Part shown: in pieces, positions 12,157 to 24,576 of the stretch
How the letters are laid out: every line of letters begins with the position of its first letter
Position numbering within the stretch: position 1 is the stretch's first letter
Made by a program: the position numbers and the translations under genes
From: Phialocephala subalpina
Lineage: Eukaryota > Ascomycota > Leotiomycetes > Helotiales > Mollisiaceae
Length of the DNA: 64,000 nucleotides
Assembly: GCA_900073065.1 (NCBI GenBank)
Contig: FJOG01000014.1
Location: 243,079 to 307,078, forward strand
Direction: 5' to 3'
The notes under the pieces: generated by a model
Told to the model about the DNA's origin: nothing
Seen by the model: the letters and a program-made list of their open reading frames with translations, nothing else
Database searches by the model: none

Positions 12157-12790
12157 GTACAGTACCAACTTCCAAGAGATCAAATTCGGGGCGAAATACG
12201 AGAATGCATGAAGCTTAAGATGTTATGTGGATGAAGTCGAGAAAAGATCGCGAACATGATGCAATTGTAGTGGAGGTGACACAAAGGGAAGCCAGGAAAG
12301 AAAAATGGAGAACGTGAATACGAGAGAGTGGGTCGGTCCCGACATTGATCCAAGGAACAAGCAAGCAGCTCTTCACTCGGAGTTTACTTCCTTGTCGCTC
12401 ATCCCCAGCTCGAAGATAGGTATGAGCCGATTCGGGCATGAAGCAGCTGCTTTGTGCATTCCAACACGTCGCGAAGGGCAAGCGACTTTGTCGTTCTCGA
12501 TGAAAGAAGGAAGAGATCTGTAAGCGGCTTGCACTGCCGGCAGCTTCCGAATTCAGGCTGATTCGTCACCCAATCCTCCTTCTCATTTTACGTCCGTGTC
12601 AACATCGTGCAGTTCATGTTCATCCCCGTCCTTCAACTGTTGGGTTCATCGTCATTGGCCACTGGTGGGAAGGTTTTCACTCGCGTTGCACTGAGAGAGA
12701 AAGAGGAAAAGGGGCAACCTTATTTCGACCTCTCCACTTAATCGCCCGATTGGGATTGGCTCGGCAATGGCGAGCCCCCACGCCGCAAAA

Positions 12791-12816
12791 TCTCAACCCG
12801 ATTTCTCAACCCGATT
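12791..12816. repeat. 13-bp tandem duplication upstream of GT2
   Basis: TCTCAACCCGATT is present twice in tandem, about 1.15 kb upstream of the GT2 start codon. It could be a simple duplication or a doubled binding site. Confidence 0.55.
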
Positions 12817-13967
12817 TCTCCTAGGGGGCTTCCTCGCTTCTTCAAACCTTCACCATCATGGTTTCTGAATGTCTCGCGCACACAGCCTCAAATCCTATCT
12901 ATTTCACACCGGGCATCCGTCGCTACTTATCGAGTCCGTCCACGCTTCGCTAATCCATGAGAAGATCCATTCTATTTCAAGTTTTTCACCTTGTCCACGT
13001 CGCAACCCCTGGATTACGCAGTGAGGACGTGGCAGGACCCGCAATAATCGCGCTGCTGCACGTGCAAATTTGTTTCCCGCATGAAACATCCAGTTCTGTC
13101 AACGACTGTTGGACGAGGACAGCAAGGTTCAGCGAGGTTTTCTCGTTCGTCCAATCTGTGGTGCGAAGATAACGAGATCCAAATCGGTTCGGGGAAGCAG
13201 GACGCGGGAGACCCTGGCGAAAGATTAGCAAGATCCCGACTTTTCTATCTTTGTGCTCGGGCATGATTGATCGGCACATGCATTCCCAACGAGCCCCTAT
13301 CAAATGAGGCATAGCTCTATCATGAGCCAGCAAATCTTTCCTAAGCAGGCTTCCGTGTTCGAATGATAGCAAGGAGATGATTGAAAGCCTGCAAGGCGTA
13401 TCGCTGTCACGCCAAGGCATGCCACAAAACTTGCCGGCGTCTGTAGACTCTCACAAGTGTTGACAGACTGGGAACTTCCCGCCGCGAATCACCCGCCATG
13501 AACTTCTGGATGAGAGCCAATCTCTGTCCGAGGGACGAAGAGGCTCAAGTTCAAGCAGCCCAAGCTTTTGTCAGTTTTTAATCTTATGACACCTAAAGGA
13601 GAGCCTCGTAACCCCACTCTAGTGTGAAAGGGGCAACAAACCTTGAGAAAGTTGGTCAACATGTCAGTCAGCTAGCCTCGAATTTGGACCCTCTGTTTGT
13701 CGGCTTTCAATCTTTTTCTAGACTCGGGGTGGGTTTTCAACAGGGGCTTGCAGCTTCAGCTTGGTCAAAGCAAGTTCTATCAGCTTATCACCACTCGTAT
13801 GCAGTCCCTTCAAGACCTGGTCTGTGGGTACCGTATCTTTTTATCACCGTCGTCGCCATCTTTCCTAATCTTTTCTCTCCAGCCTTCGTGTTCACTCTCA
13901 CTCGTTCACAGTCGTTCCAACACACTCGTTTTTTCTTATCTTTGGTGGTTACTTTGACCGTATCATA

Positions 13968-16322
13968 ATGTCTCCGTTAAGGAAAAAGCAGAGAGAGAGC
14001 CTCCAAAGCAATTTTGATGGCCCTTTTCCCATGATGAGCCGGCCTGTGTCACCGACCTCATTTGTCTCTCACGACAACAGAGACTCGATTGCGTCGTCGA
14101 CATATCCCTTTAATACACAATCACAATCGATGTCAGGAGCCTCGTCAACTAACCTCCTGACATATCCTCGACCCACATACCTCCATCACAACTCTTCGTC
14201 GTCGTCACTGGTATCGGATTTTGATGGAGCAACGCTGTCGTCACCTGGCCCAGAGAAGCCTTGGATGGAGGGGGAACTATCCAAGAGCAAGTTCAGTCGC
14301 ATGAACGGTAGTACGAACTCGTTCTTCCAGAAATTCGAGCCGGAGGCGTATTCTATCGAGACCGTAAACAAAAACGATGATGTCGAATTCCTCCCTCCGT
14401 GGAAACGGAGAATGTATCGCCTCTCGCCACTATTCACCTTCCTAGCCGTCGGATCATACTTTCTCTACTATGTCTACAGAATCCATTGTACAGTGGTTGC
14501 CCAGAAGTCGTATCACAAGACTTACATCATGGCTTGGCTCTTTATCGCGGCTGAAGGATGCGTTGCTTGTAAGTATATTTCACTTCGTCGTAAATTATTA
14601 CTAACGAATGCAGGTCCTGCTTTACTACATAATTGCTACCAAATGCTGTCCATTCGTGGCCGTAGCCGCCCCAAGCTTCGAATCAGAGGCAACGCTGTCC
14701 CCACGGTTGATGTGTTCATTACCTGTTGCGGAGAAGATACCGACGTCGTACTTGACACTGCCCGCGCGGCCGCTGCCGTTGACTACCCTTACGATCGATT
14801 CCGAGTTGTCATTCTCGATGACGGCAAGTCTGCAGAGTTGGAGAAAGCAATTATTGACCTGAGCGATGAATACCCAAACGTCTTCTACCACGCCAGAATC
14901 AAGATCAAGGGCGTGCCGCATCACTTCAAAGCTGGTAACCTTACTGGAGGAACTCAACGTGTCACTGAACTTGAGAACGGAGAGGCGGAGTTCATCGCTG
15001 CTTTGGACGCGGATATGATTCCTGAGCCTGATTGGCTCCGTGCTATTATTGCTCATATGGTCAACGATGAGAAGATGGGACTGGTGTGCCCTCCACAGGT
15101 AAGCGACAAGGGTCACACATATTTTGGGTGGGACTAACGATACCAGTTGTTCTACAATGTCCCCGACAACGATCCTCTCTGCCAATCTCTCGATACCTTC
15201 GTTCACGTCATGGAACCAACCAAGGATGCAAATGGTGTCGCATGGTGCACAGGATCTGGTTATGCGATTCGCCGCAAGGCCCTGGATGATATTGGAGGCT
15301 GGCCAGTCGGCTCGCTTGCCGAAGACACTTTCACTTCATCGCTACTTCTCGGACACGGCTGGAAGACCGCATTCTGCCACGAAGGTCTCCAATACGGTAC
15401 TGTCCCCGAAACATTCGTCGGTCACTTGAAGCAACGTACTCGCTGGACACTCGGCACGCTCCAAACCGCTGTCAAGCTCAAGTTCTGTCTGTATGGTGAC
15501 ATGGTCAAGGGCATGGGATTCTTTGCCCGACTCTCCGCATTTGTTTTCGCCATCGACGCCTTCTTCAAGATCTTCCTCGTCGTTGCCCTCCTCACCATCC
15601 CCATCGTTCTAATCTCCGGAGGTCAATTAGTGGCATACACCACCCTCACCCAACTACGCTGGCAAATTCGTCTCGGTTTCGCCAACCTCATCCTCACCCG
15701 CCTCAACGAATGGGTTACTTACCTACCATCCGGATACCGTCTCGCGCAGCGTGATATCGGTGCTCAAATGTGGATGGCTCCCTACCACGCCATGACCATC
15801 ATCCGCTCATTCATCCTCCCCACCTGGCTCGGCGGAAAAGCAATGGCTTTCTCCTCTTCCGGCTCCATCAAATCCGACCTCGACGAGCGAAATCCCAAGA
15901 ACCGCGCACCCCTCTTCCGTCGCCTTAAAGTCATGCTCTGGGACTGTGATCTCTACATGCATCTTCTCTACGTCATTTTCGTCATTACTGCCGTCACATT
16001 TTCGACTGTCAAAGGCATTCTGGAGAATCGGGAACATATGAATAAGGTGTGGATGTATCTCCTGACGCACGCTTTCTGGCCCCCGATGTTGTGGATGATT
16101 GCTCTCACTGCTTGCTGTGAGCCGATCCGATATGCTATCTGGCCACCTACCATGCCAGACCGCGAGGAACTCCTCAACCGAGACCCAGATACGCAGATCG
16201 CGAGACCGAAGCCTCATTGGATCAAGCAGCGATACTCGAAGCGAACTTTCTGGCACGAGATGCAATACTCCGGAGTCACAGCATTCACGGCTGTCATTTT
16301 CGTCGGAGCTTTCTTTGTTTGA
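13968..16322 (+). CDS. glycosyltransferase family 2, cellulose-synthase-like membrane enzyme
   Basis: Three exons (13968-14568, 14614-15098, 15147-16322) give 753 residues. The first intron is 45 bases and lacks stops, so an unspliced reading would insert 15 residues; its GTAAGT, CTAAC and GCAG signals show it is an intron. Processive GT2 motifs are in order: VILDDGKS, ALDADMIPEP (DxD), LAEDTF as the acid catalyst position, and QRTRW (QxxRW). Helices flank the domain (YRLSPLFTFLAVGSYFL before it, several after QRTRW). The protein should sit in the plasma membrane and polymerise a sugar nucleotide into a wall or surface glucan. It resembles the conserved fungal GT2 known to be needed for hyphal growth on solid surfaces in plant pathogens; that link is from memory of the family. 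The Ser-rich N-terminus is probably cytosolic. Confidence 0.9.
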
Positions 16323-17098
16323 GAAGTTCACCTTGAATTGGAATGAGGAGATGGTGGTAGATGATTTGTTTCGATAGAGTGCCATGAGTCTATGTCATTA
16401 CTGTATGTAGAGTTCAGCGAAAACGGTGCTGGTGGAGTTGGATCCCGCGCATGATATGATTGATTGATGTTGGTTTGATGGAGTATGAGATCGGATGAGC
16501 ATTTACAAACCACCTTAGATTAATTAATGATAGTTCTCAAATAGAAATGATTGAACTTAGCCACTTTTGGGACTGTGCAACGTGGTTGTGGTGGCTTAGC
16601 TTGGGTGAGTTTCATGTTTTTAGGTCTCTTCTGTCTTGGAAGTTGCTGACGCGTCCGTCGAGATGAAAATGAGACATCGTTCTTTCCTTTCGTTTACAGC
16701 TACATTCGTTTCTTTCCATACGAGGGAGGTAATCTTGTTTAAAGTTTGGAAGACTTGGAACAAAGTTCATTTCATTCGACCGGAGACTTACTACGTGTTC
16801 CTCTTCACCTACGGCGATGCACGGGGCGACAATACGATTCTTGCAGATGGATCGACATAGCATCAGGTAAGGCACCCAGTACCAGGTCCGGGGAAGACTT
16901 GCTTGTCACAAGGTATGTAGGTTAACACGGTCAGATCACTCATATATCGGTATCGTATATTTTTTTGGTCACTTGCACCTTTGCGAGATTTCAAGTTTGT
17001 TCTGGGATTAAAGGGTTGTTCATTCTGTTTGCTATGGAGGGTCGATCTATTTCCGCTCGTTCTTCAGGGTTGGGCAGGTTATCTCCACTTGGATGCTT
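16323..17098. other. intergenic, convergent 3' ends
   Basis: Lies between the stop codons of the GT2 gene and the SprT-like gene. No coding signal seen. Confidence 0.5.
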
Positions 17099-18355
17099 TC
17101 ACAAGATAACGCAACACTTGCTCTCATCTTTGCCTGGTCTGCGCTTGACTCCTATTCGTCTATAATAATCGTGATCCTCATCATCTTCATCAACAGGGAG
17201 TCGGACAGGAGCAGGGTTTGCTTCTCTTGCTTGCCTCTCTGGTCTTGCCACATCTGGCTCTCCGAACATAGCAAACTGCTCAGCCGATGGCTTCCACTTG
17301 GATTGCTGCATCTCCAGCTGCAACGATTCTCGAACGCGACAGTCTACGTGCCATGGCGCCTCTTGTCCGAGTGCTTCTTGCATGGGAGCGAGGGCGTTGA
17401 TGAATGGTGGTCCGTGACCTGCTCCCATGCCTCCCTTCTGTGGCACGTTGTTGCGTGTGCATTCCGCGCATTCGGAGCATCCGTAGATGTCGAAGAAGGC
17501 CGTGAGCATATTGTGGAAGAGAACGCAAACTAACTGCTCGGCGAACCAAGCAGGGTCTCGTTCCGGGTCTCCTTCTGATGGGTCGGCCGTGTTAATGCGG
17601 ATGCTCTAGCGCTCCGGATTGTAGATGGCTTGCTTGCGACTTCCAGGCTTGCTGTACAGAGAGAATCCTCCCTCAAGTCCCTTACGAATAAGGGAGCCGA
17701 AGAAGAAGACTGTGTCTAGGATACCGACCCAGGCCTCGAGGTACTCTCGAATCTCTGCTGTACTGTTGGAAGCGAGGTTGTTAGGAGCATTCCCACAAAC
17801 GATATCCTGTTGTGTGATATCGAGACGAGCCGCGAATCTTGCTGGTGCAGTTCCGGCATTGGCTCGGAGAAGCCGAGCCAGGTCTCGGACATCATATGAC
17901 TTGGGGACTGCGTTGGGGAGGTCAGCTTCAAGATCTCGGTGCTCTGCTGGTTGCTCGGCACCTTCTTCTTGATGACTCCATTGGCTTAGGCTGCGTGCTA
18001 ACGGAGGAGCGGCAGCTTGATTTCGTGCGACTGCGGCAGCGGCAGCGGCAGCAGCAGCTTCACCCGCGTTTGGATTGGCACCTCTTGATGGACAGCGTTC
18101 GCGTTGAGGCTGTTCTGGCTCGTCAGCATCTGAATTGCGACCTCTAGATTGACGCCTAGAACGTCTTTCTAGCTGCTCTAGTGCTAGATTGTCGTTGTTC
18201 ATTCGTGCGTTGAGAGCTTCAAATGCAGCGAGATGATGTGCAGGGACGCCTGGGTGGACTCCACTGTTGGATGGACGTTGATGAGAGTGGCTTCTTCTGC
18301 TTGAGTGCGAGTTACTTCGCGAAGGTCGGCGACCGCTGTTTCTTCTTCCCGACAT
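17099..18355 (-). CDS. SprT-like pseudo-protease with CaaX tail, interrupted by TAG
   Basis: Two ORFs in the same frame, 18355-17609 and 17605-17099, are separated by one TAG (17608-17606). The first encodes a Ser/Arg-rich N-terminus, a nine-Ala run and a region ending IYNPER. The second continues smoothly (SIRINTADPSEGD, PAWFAEQLV) into HNMLTAFFDIYGCSECAEC and GAGHGPPF. This resembles the SprT zinc-protease core HExxH...GHG, but Glu is replaced by Asn and the second His by Thr, so proteolysis is unlikely. The last residues are CCVIL, with CVIL a CaaX box ending in Leu, predicted for geranylgeranylation. I found no splice pair that removes the stop and keeps frame. The protein is truncated, or the TAG is an error or is read through. 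SprT assignment is an inference from motif spacing. Confidence 0.55.
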
Positions 18356-19050
18356 GATCTTTGATGTTTCTTTGTCTTGAACGTTTGGGCTGAAGATTCT
18401 GGTCGAGGTTGAATATGTGAGGGGAGTTGAGGATTAGAGGTCAAACCTGCCGGGGTCATGCACATCGCCCTTCTCTGTTCCTGTGTTCCGTTTACCGTTT
18501 CCGTCTTGTTTACTTGTTGTTCAATTTGGTGAACTTGTTGGGCGTCTAGAACAAGGCTCAACTTGTTCAAGACAGAGCTAGAGACAATATTGATGAGGCT
18601 GCCGTGGTTGTTACTGCAGACGCTGCGATACATTTTTCATCTAGAATGCTCCTGCAGGATTGCTGTTCTCTTGTTAGAAAGAAGAGGTGTCAATGCTCGA
18701 GTGAAGTGTGGCCAACTTGGCTGCAAGTCGTCTGCGACTACAATCGCAGGCTCCTATACCCATACTTCCTTCTACCAGTCTCCCTCAAGGTTGAAAGGTT
18801 ATCTGCCTGCAAAAATCGTTAATGATTCTGTCTTGAATCAACAAAGAAAGTCTCGTCCGGAAGCAGCGCAATCCAACGCGCCTACCCCATGACAAGAAGG
18901 GTATTGTTTAAGAACAAAGAACCGATTCTTACTCAATCCCCACCAAGACATATTTCGAAACCTGCGAATCTCGAACAATTCTGCTACTCTGGATCTAATT
19001 GATATCTTCTTCTCTTTCTTCCTGTCAGAAGGATCTTCAAGACTTTAACC
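18356..19050. promoter_or_regulatory. bidirectional promoter region
   Basis: The 695 bases separate the divergent starts of the SprT-like gene (-) and the HELTH metalloprotease-like gene (+). Both genes are metalloprotease-like, so shared regulation is possible. No specific site was identified. Confidence 0.4.
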
Positions 19051-21884
19051 ATGGCACAGTCCCCAGGGCAGCAGCTCGCAGTGCTCACCGACCTTGCCAA
19101 GATATACAGTCACCCCTTGCATGGCCGTGATCCAGAATTAATGAATCGTTGCTGGAATCACGATGTAATAGACGGCAGGATTCCATTGAAAAGTGGGTTG
19201 ACACCCCTCAACGTCAAAGACTATCGTAGCCAAAGGGCGCTCAGATTTTACAATATCATGCAGGGGTATCAACGAGCCCGATTCTGCAGTAAGTAGTGCG
19301 GCCAAGTGTTAGCAGACAGAACTAACAATATTCTCAGTGTTCGCTGCTGCTGAACTTGAAGCTAGTGATGCTTGGGCTCCTGTAAGAACAAACGACACAT
19401 ACATCTCTCTTTCTCAGGTGCCTTTACATCCGTTGGTAGATAAGCCGCAATGGACGCATTCTCTACCCTTTAACTTTGCTTTGAATCCATTGAGGAACGG
19501 AAGACCTGGATACTGGACGGTAAGCACATTTCCTTTTTTTCGCTTGTCACTCTGCTAAGAGATCTATCCTAGGCTTCCAATGATATTGTATGGAATGCGA
19601 TGCTTCCATCCTTACGTCTCGCCAGCCAATACTTGTCTCAGGAGGATACGTTACAATGGCATAGCGCCCGCTTCCTCTGTCATCCCAATATAGCTAACCA
19701 TTTCAGGTGGTATTCTTTATTCTTCGGCGACTACGAGATGATAAAGATGGATGACATCGAGTGGGGAAGTCACCAACAAATACAACCAGAAAGATTTTTC
19801 ACCTATCATCCGCAGCTCTCGAGGCAGGCACATGCCGACATATACGATAAAGTTCAGAAGAAGTTTGCGGAGATGTGCGCGAACATTGAAATGCATATAT
19901 CTAGTGGCTTCGTATCGGACGAGAACGGAGACATCACCGACTTTTGCGACGGTATCACATACGATAAAACAAGTCAAGAGGCCGTGAGGGTATTTATCCA
20001 CTTGGAGCTAATCGAACCACTTCTTAACAACAATATAACTGTGGCGGAGAGAATGCTAAGCATTCACCATTTGACAATCACTATACTGCATGAGTTAACG
20101 GTATGTGGTTGAAACCCATGCTGGCAGCACTGGAGTGCCGAGACTAACGATTTACCAGCACGCAGCGTGGCGTAACATAAGACAAGAGCATAAGATGCGA
20201 AGCGGCGAGCCTTATTTTGAAGACGAAGTGATCACTGAGTTGTAAGTGTAGGATTGTCATTCTTGTTTAACCAATTTGCTGCTAATACGAACAGAGGATT
20301 TTCTTTTCAAAATACGGTCAGTGTAACTTAGAGACTTTCAATTGGAGATCTATTAAAACTTCATAGGTTTGGGGTGGAATAGATGAGGGATTTTTGGGTC
20401 CACACCAGGTGAATGCGAAAGGTAAGTTATATCGTCAGACTTTGATCCCCTGCTCTCTTGCGTGACTTTACGTCACTGTTAGAGGAGTTGAGGGCCTGTC
20501 CTCAGCATCAGAGAACCGAATTATGTTGACTCGTAGTCTTTGCACGAAGGCGTACCGGAGGCTGGAGCCATTCGGTAAGGTGTCCCCGAATGATATAGCA
20601 GGAGCAGCTTGAATTGACAGAATACAGGCAGCCCTGGAACAAATTCACAAGCGAAATATTAAGCCCCTTTTACCCCACCGTTCTAGCCAAGCCGAACGAG
20701 TATGACGAATACATTATATACCCCGTTCATCTCGACTCGTTCTTCAACCAGAATATCCCTTTCTTCTGGACAAGCTATGTCAGAAAGTAAGTCTCCAAGA
20801 TACATATGTGACCTTCGTCACTTTTGCTAACTTTTCCAAGAATTGGTCCGACAGGCACACATTTGCAACAAGGAACTTGGGGCAACAAATTCATCAAGGG
20901 ACAGGGACATACAGGATTCTTCGAAGACCCCGCAAAGTACAGGCTTCAAGACCACATCGTCATTGACCAAAGCGTCATGTCAGATGAGGATATCTCGAAA
21001 GCAGCAGGGGAAAACGCCAGACGAGAATATGCAAGAAATGTTACGGAAAATCTCAGGCGGATATTCACTGCCACAAGTTTCGTTACTTTCCCGCCAGACT
21101 CGAAGTATCAGCAAAAAGATGATGCATCTAAAATTGACGACCCCAACGCAGTCTTACCCACACCACAATGTCCGCGCTTCGATAAGATTCGTCAAGCTTT
21201 GTTCACCAGTCGAAAAGATCTCAAATGGGACACTTTCACTTTCACGTTATCGGAGCATATCCTATACGCGTATATCGATAGATATGTGCCCAATTGGATA
21301 ACTCCAGACGAATGGAGAGATTTCTTGATAACGTGTAATAACAAGGGGACTCTTTTCTAGTAGATTTTGTTACCCTGGCTTGCAATCAAATGCTAACTTT
21401 CTCAGCTATGAATACATAGGAGCTCCACCTACCCCTCATCAAGGTTTTGTAACACGCAACGACAATGGGTGGCCCCCGGCGTTGCGAGACTCACGGCAAA
21501 CATCTCCACCTTCTGATGTCGAGACGGAATCATTCCTCCAGGGCATGAGAAGAGTGAGATACAGGGGCTGCAAATTATTCTTTGAAGACAGCCAATGGCT
21601 CGACTTTGACAAGAATTTATTGCGAAGGCTGGTCAACGACGCATTGCAGAGCAGAACTTTTGACGTGAATGGAAAACTAGTCAGGGGAAATTTAACAGTG
21701 GCAGCATTCGACCGTTGTATTGCGGAATTCGAAAGTCAAGGGAATTCTTGGTGGTAAGTTTCATAGCTCGCAAAGCTCTGGTGCAAAGATTATGAGCATC
21801 ATACTAAAAGAAAGCAGCTTTGGTCCCCCGGGTATCATTCGAAAGTGTAACTGGAGAGCTGGGACGTGGGACAAGCAGCCTTAA
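19051..21884 (+). CDS. zin­c-metalloprotease-like protein with HELTH motif
   Basis: Eleven exons: 19051-19288, 19338-19519, 19573-20100, 20159-20241, 20295-20316, 20367-20421, 20537-20574, 20632-20786, 20841-21359, 21406-21753, 21818-21884. They join in frame into 744 residues. Exon 5 has 22 bases. LHELTHAAW (HExxH at 313-317) is followed by EPYFEDEVITELGFSFQN and VWGG, so a Glu about 22-26 residues after the motif could be the third zinc ligand, as in gluzincins. The HExxH motif itself is divided by the third intron, HELT before and H after. No signal peptide is visible, so an intracellular location is likely. I recall similar uncharacterised proteins in other ascomycetes but no function. 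The intron 20422-20536 is longer than the others and its acceptor is the least certain; the exon 8 start rests on frame. Confidence 0.72.
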
Positions 21885-22137
21885 GAATGGGACGGGTTAC
21901 GGAATCTGCGATGGTTTTATAGAAGTATGTATTGCATCAAATATCAAGGGAGTTCCCCTCACCTTGTACAAAGATGACTCGTTTTCTTGCAAGCCCTCGC
22001 ACCCAAGGAAAATTCAAATACAGATAAAGACCACGGCATTTCTTCTGAACGTGTAACTGAATTCGACAGGCGTCGTTGAAGTCTCAAACGAGGAGTACGC
22101 TCAAACTTTTGGTGTTCATCCGCTCACATGGCCTCGA

Positions 22138-24192
22138 TCAGACTACTGGACCTCTCAGGAAAGGCTGATTCTTGATCAGATAGGCAGACGCCAACTCTTG
22201 CAGGGAAGCAAGCAATTTGGCATCTTCCTGACTAAGGATCTTCTCTCCCAAGACAGAAGATTTGTTTGGATCGGGAAAGTATTCTCCGTTGATCTCGCAT
22301 CTAAATCGGTTATTAACATGTTGAGGCATGAGTGGAAATTTAACTTACGTTGTACTAGCATCGGGCAGTTTCCCATCGTAGAGGTACGATCGAACGTGTT
22401 TTGCTGTGCAAAGGGAAGGCATGCTTAGGCTACAATGGCCGTATGACTTCTGCTCGATGAAACCCGCTCCCTCAAAGCTATTGTGAGCTTTCTTCGCCGA
22501 GATCAAGGGACATACGGGATCATATGTAGTAGAGATTACGAGGACTGGGTATGCAGTCTTGACTCTAGGAAACTCAGGATAGTAGTGGGGATGGAATTTG
22601 TGGCTTGTCTTTATCGACCATGAAGCCCGCTGGTACGCGTCAGATCCTTGGTACCTCGTCACAAGCTTCGACTCCTCTGGTAGATTCATGGTATAATTCT
22701 GGACGGCCTTTACCCCGTGGACTGGAGAGGCTGCTCCAGATTTCAAGTTGTCGTTCGAGATGACAAAATCATTGGTTTCGTCAGCTATAATACCCGCGAC
22801 CCATGAATCGGAATATGCTTGGAATGCCGGCGTGGCATTTCCTTTTAGCAGTTCCGCAAGGTTCTTTGCCAATGTCGGCCATGTCGGGAACGGCTTATAC
22901 AAAGCAGGAAATATTGCGTTGAGGGCAATACTTTCTCGAGTGACGGCGCCGTAATTGGAGTTGTTGAGGTAAACTGGGATTGGCTCTTCTTCCAAGTGCA
23001 CGAGAAAGTCGTCGATGTGGCTCTTGAGAGACGCAGCTGATTCGAAAGGTTTGTCGCCAATGGAATTCAATGGACAATTGTCCTTTGCATCGAAGCATTC
23101 CTTGACGAACCCAGCATAGACGTTGTCGGCATCGACTAATGATTCTTCAAAGAAGAATGCATTGTACCATTCGTCTAGGTTGCTCACTCCATCAATAATC
23201 AACCTTTCAACACGATCTGGAAACATCTGCGCATATGTCTGCCCTAAAGTAGTGCCATCTGGTAGCGGTTACTGGGAGTGATCACGTGTAAGTGGAGGTG
23301 AACTTACAACTGAAGCCCCAATAGTACATCTTTTCTTGACCGATGGCATCGAGGATCGAGTTCATATCGGCAGCCGTCTGGGGGGTGTCGATATAAGCAC
23401 CAAGTTCGCCCATTGTGTCTTGGCACGCCTTTGCCTTGTTCTCTGCTCTTGTGTACATTTCCCCTGCTTCAAATTCGAGGTTCCAAGGATTGCTCTCAAT
23501 TTTCTCAGCTCTTTGCTCAGGGGTGGGATAGCAAAACGCTTGAGGAATTGAGCCATTGACACCTCGAGGGTCGAAGCTGAGCAAATTGAAACCCTCTCCG
23601 ATGATCTTGTTTAAGTTCTCTCCTCCTCTCCAAAGAAAGTTGACCCCGCTGCCTGAGATTTGTCAGTCAAATTGATACAGTAATTTGATGGATCAATACC
23701 TCCAGGGCCACCGGGATTCAGGAGGATGGTCTTTCCACCTGTCGCTGATGTGTTTGTAGCCAACATCCGAATAAGAGGAATGGAGAAAGTCTTCTCTCGA
23801 GACGGATTGTAATGGTTCCTATATCCAAGACCTTGGTGTTAGTATTCCTATTTCAAGTACTTCAAAAAGGGGAGAAGAGAAGAACGTTCTAAGGGTCTCG
23901 GGACATTTAGGACTCTTGAAACAAAGAGGAAAGGGAAATGTTGCTCCGGGAAGGCGGGCTTACATGGGAACATCAATCCGGGCACCTTTACTCATTAGTT
24001 TCGTCCAGAGGTTTCAGGCTTGACACACTTACACTCAACGGTGTGATTATTGATATCCCCACAACCTTCCCACTTCACTGCCGGCTTCGAGAGGAGGGGT
24101 TGTTGGACAGGCTGAGACTTGGCGATTGCAGCCAAGCATGGGCTCGCCATTGCGAGCCACAAGGCTGTGAGCTCCATCCCGTGAGACCACAT
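22138..24192 (-). CDS. secreted alpha/beta-hydrolase, tripeptidyl-aminopeptidase (TAP, S33) family
   Basis: Six exons, complement of 24192-24033, 23985-23964, 23818-23700, 23652-23308, 23258-22349 and 22300-22138, give 572 residues; exon 2 is only 22 bases. The N-terminus MELTALWLAMASPCLAAIA is a signal peptide. The family oxyanion motif NPGGPGGSGVNFLW spans an intron. The nucleophile lies in GFSYGTTLGQ (Ser about 215), the acid in STTYDPVCPL and the His in SYGHCSLS, with a TAP-type C-terminal domain. Members remove short peptides from N-termini outside the cell. It is transcribed in the same direction as the HxxHC protein and the repeat-peptide precursor upstream, which makes it a candidate maturation or trimming peptidase for that peptide; this role is inference from position only. 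Confidence 0.88.
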
Positions 24193-24576
24193 GATGTAGG
24201 TAGTTGTGTTGATGTGGCTGAAGAAGATGGTGATGCGTTGTCAAGAGAAGAAGGTTCAATAGATGCTTGCGATGATGATGTGAAGTTGCTCCGGGTCACG
24301 TGGATCGGCCGAGACGCGGTCGGATTCCGTGCTGACGACCCGCCTTCTTCAGAAAAGATCAACAACACCTTTCCAAGCTTCAAGCTTCAAACATATCGAT
24401 GCAACAGCAATTCATTGGTATCTAATACACAAAGTAACTCTCTTATATTCCCCTCTCCACCATATTTGAGTTGGGGGACCTTAAATTTCATCGAGCTGTC
24501 CGAGACTCAAAAGTAAGTGGGCCTTACATGCACTGGATACCACAACATCATTCACGACGCGTTCTTCGACCATCAT
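24193..24576. other. intergenic
   Basis: Upstream region of the TAP-family peptidase and 3' side of the HxxHC gene. Contains nothing recognisable. Confidence 0.5.

Larger units (their letters stand above)
11231..13967. other. intergenic, 2.7 kb, long upstream region of GT2 gene
   Basis: No gene recognised. The last 130 bases before the GT2 start are strongly pyrimidine-rich, a common feature of promoters and leaders of well-expressed fungal genes. Two small direct repeats are listed separately. Confidence 0.5.

Noticed and set aside
14569..14613. Coding 15-residue insertion in the GT2 protein
   Set aside because: The stretch has no stop and keeps frame, but GTAAGT, CTAAC and GCAG signals mark it as an intron.
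17606..17685. Intron using GTAAGG near 17685 to remove the TAG of the SprT-like gene
   Set aside because: Splicing to either nearby AG leaves a wrong frame that stops before the conserved SprT-like core.
17625..18147. Plus-strand ORFs opposite the SprT-like gene
   Set aside because: They are shadows of the real minus-strand frame, which has the domain motifs and the Ser/Arg and Ala runs.
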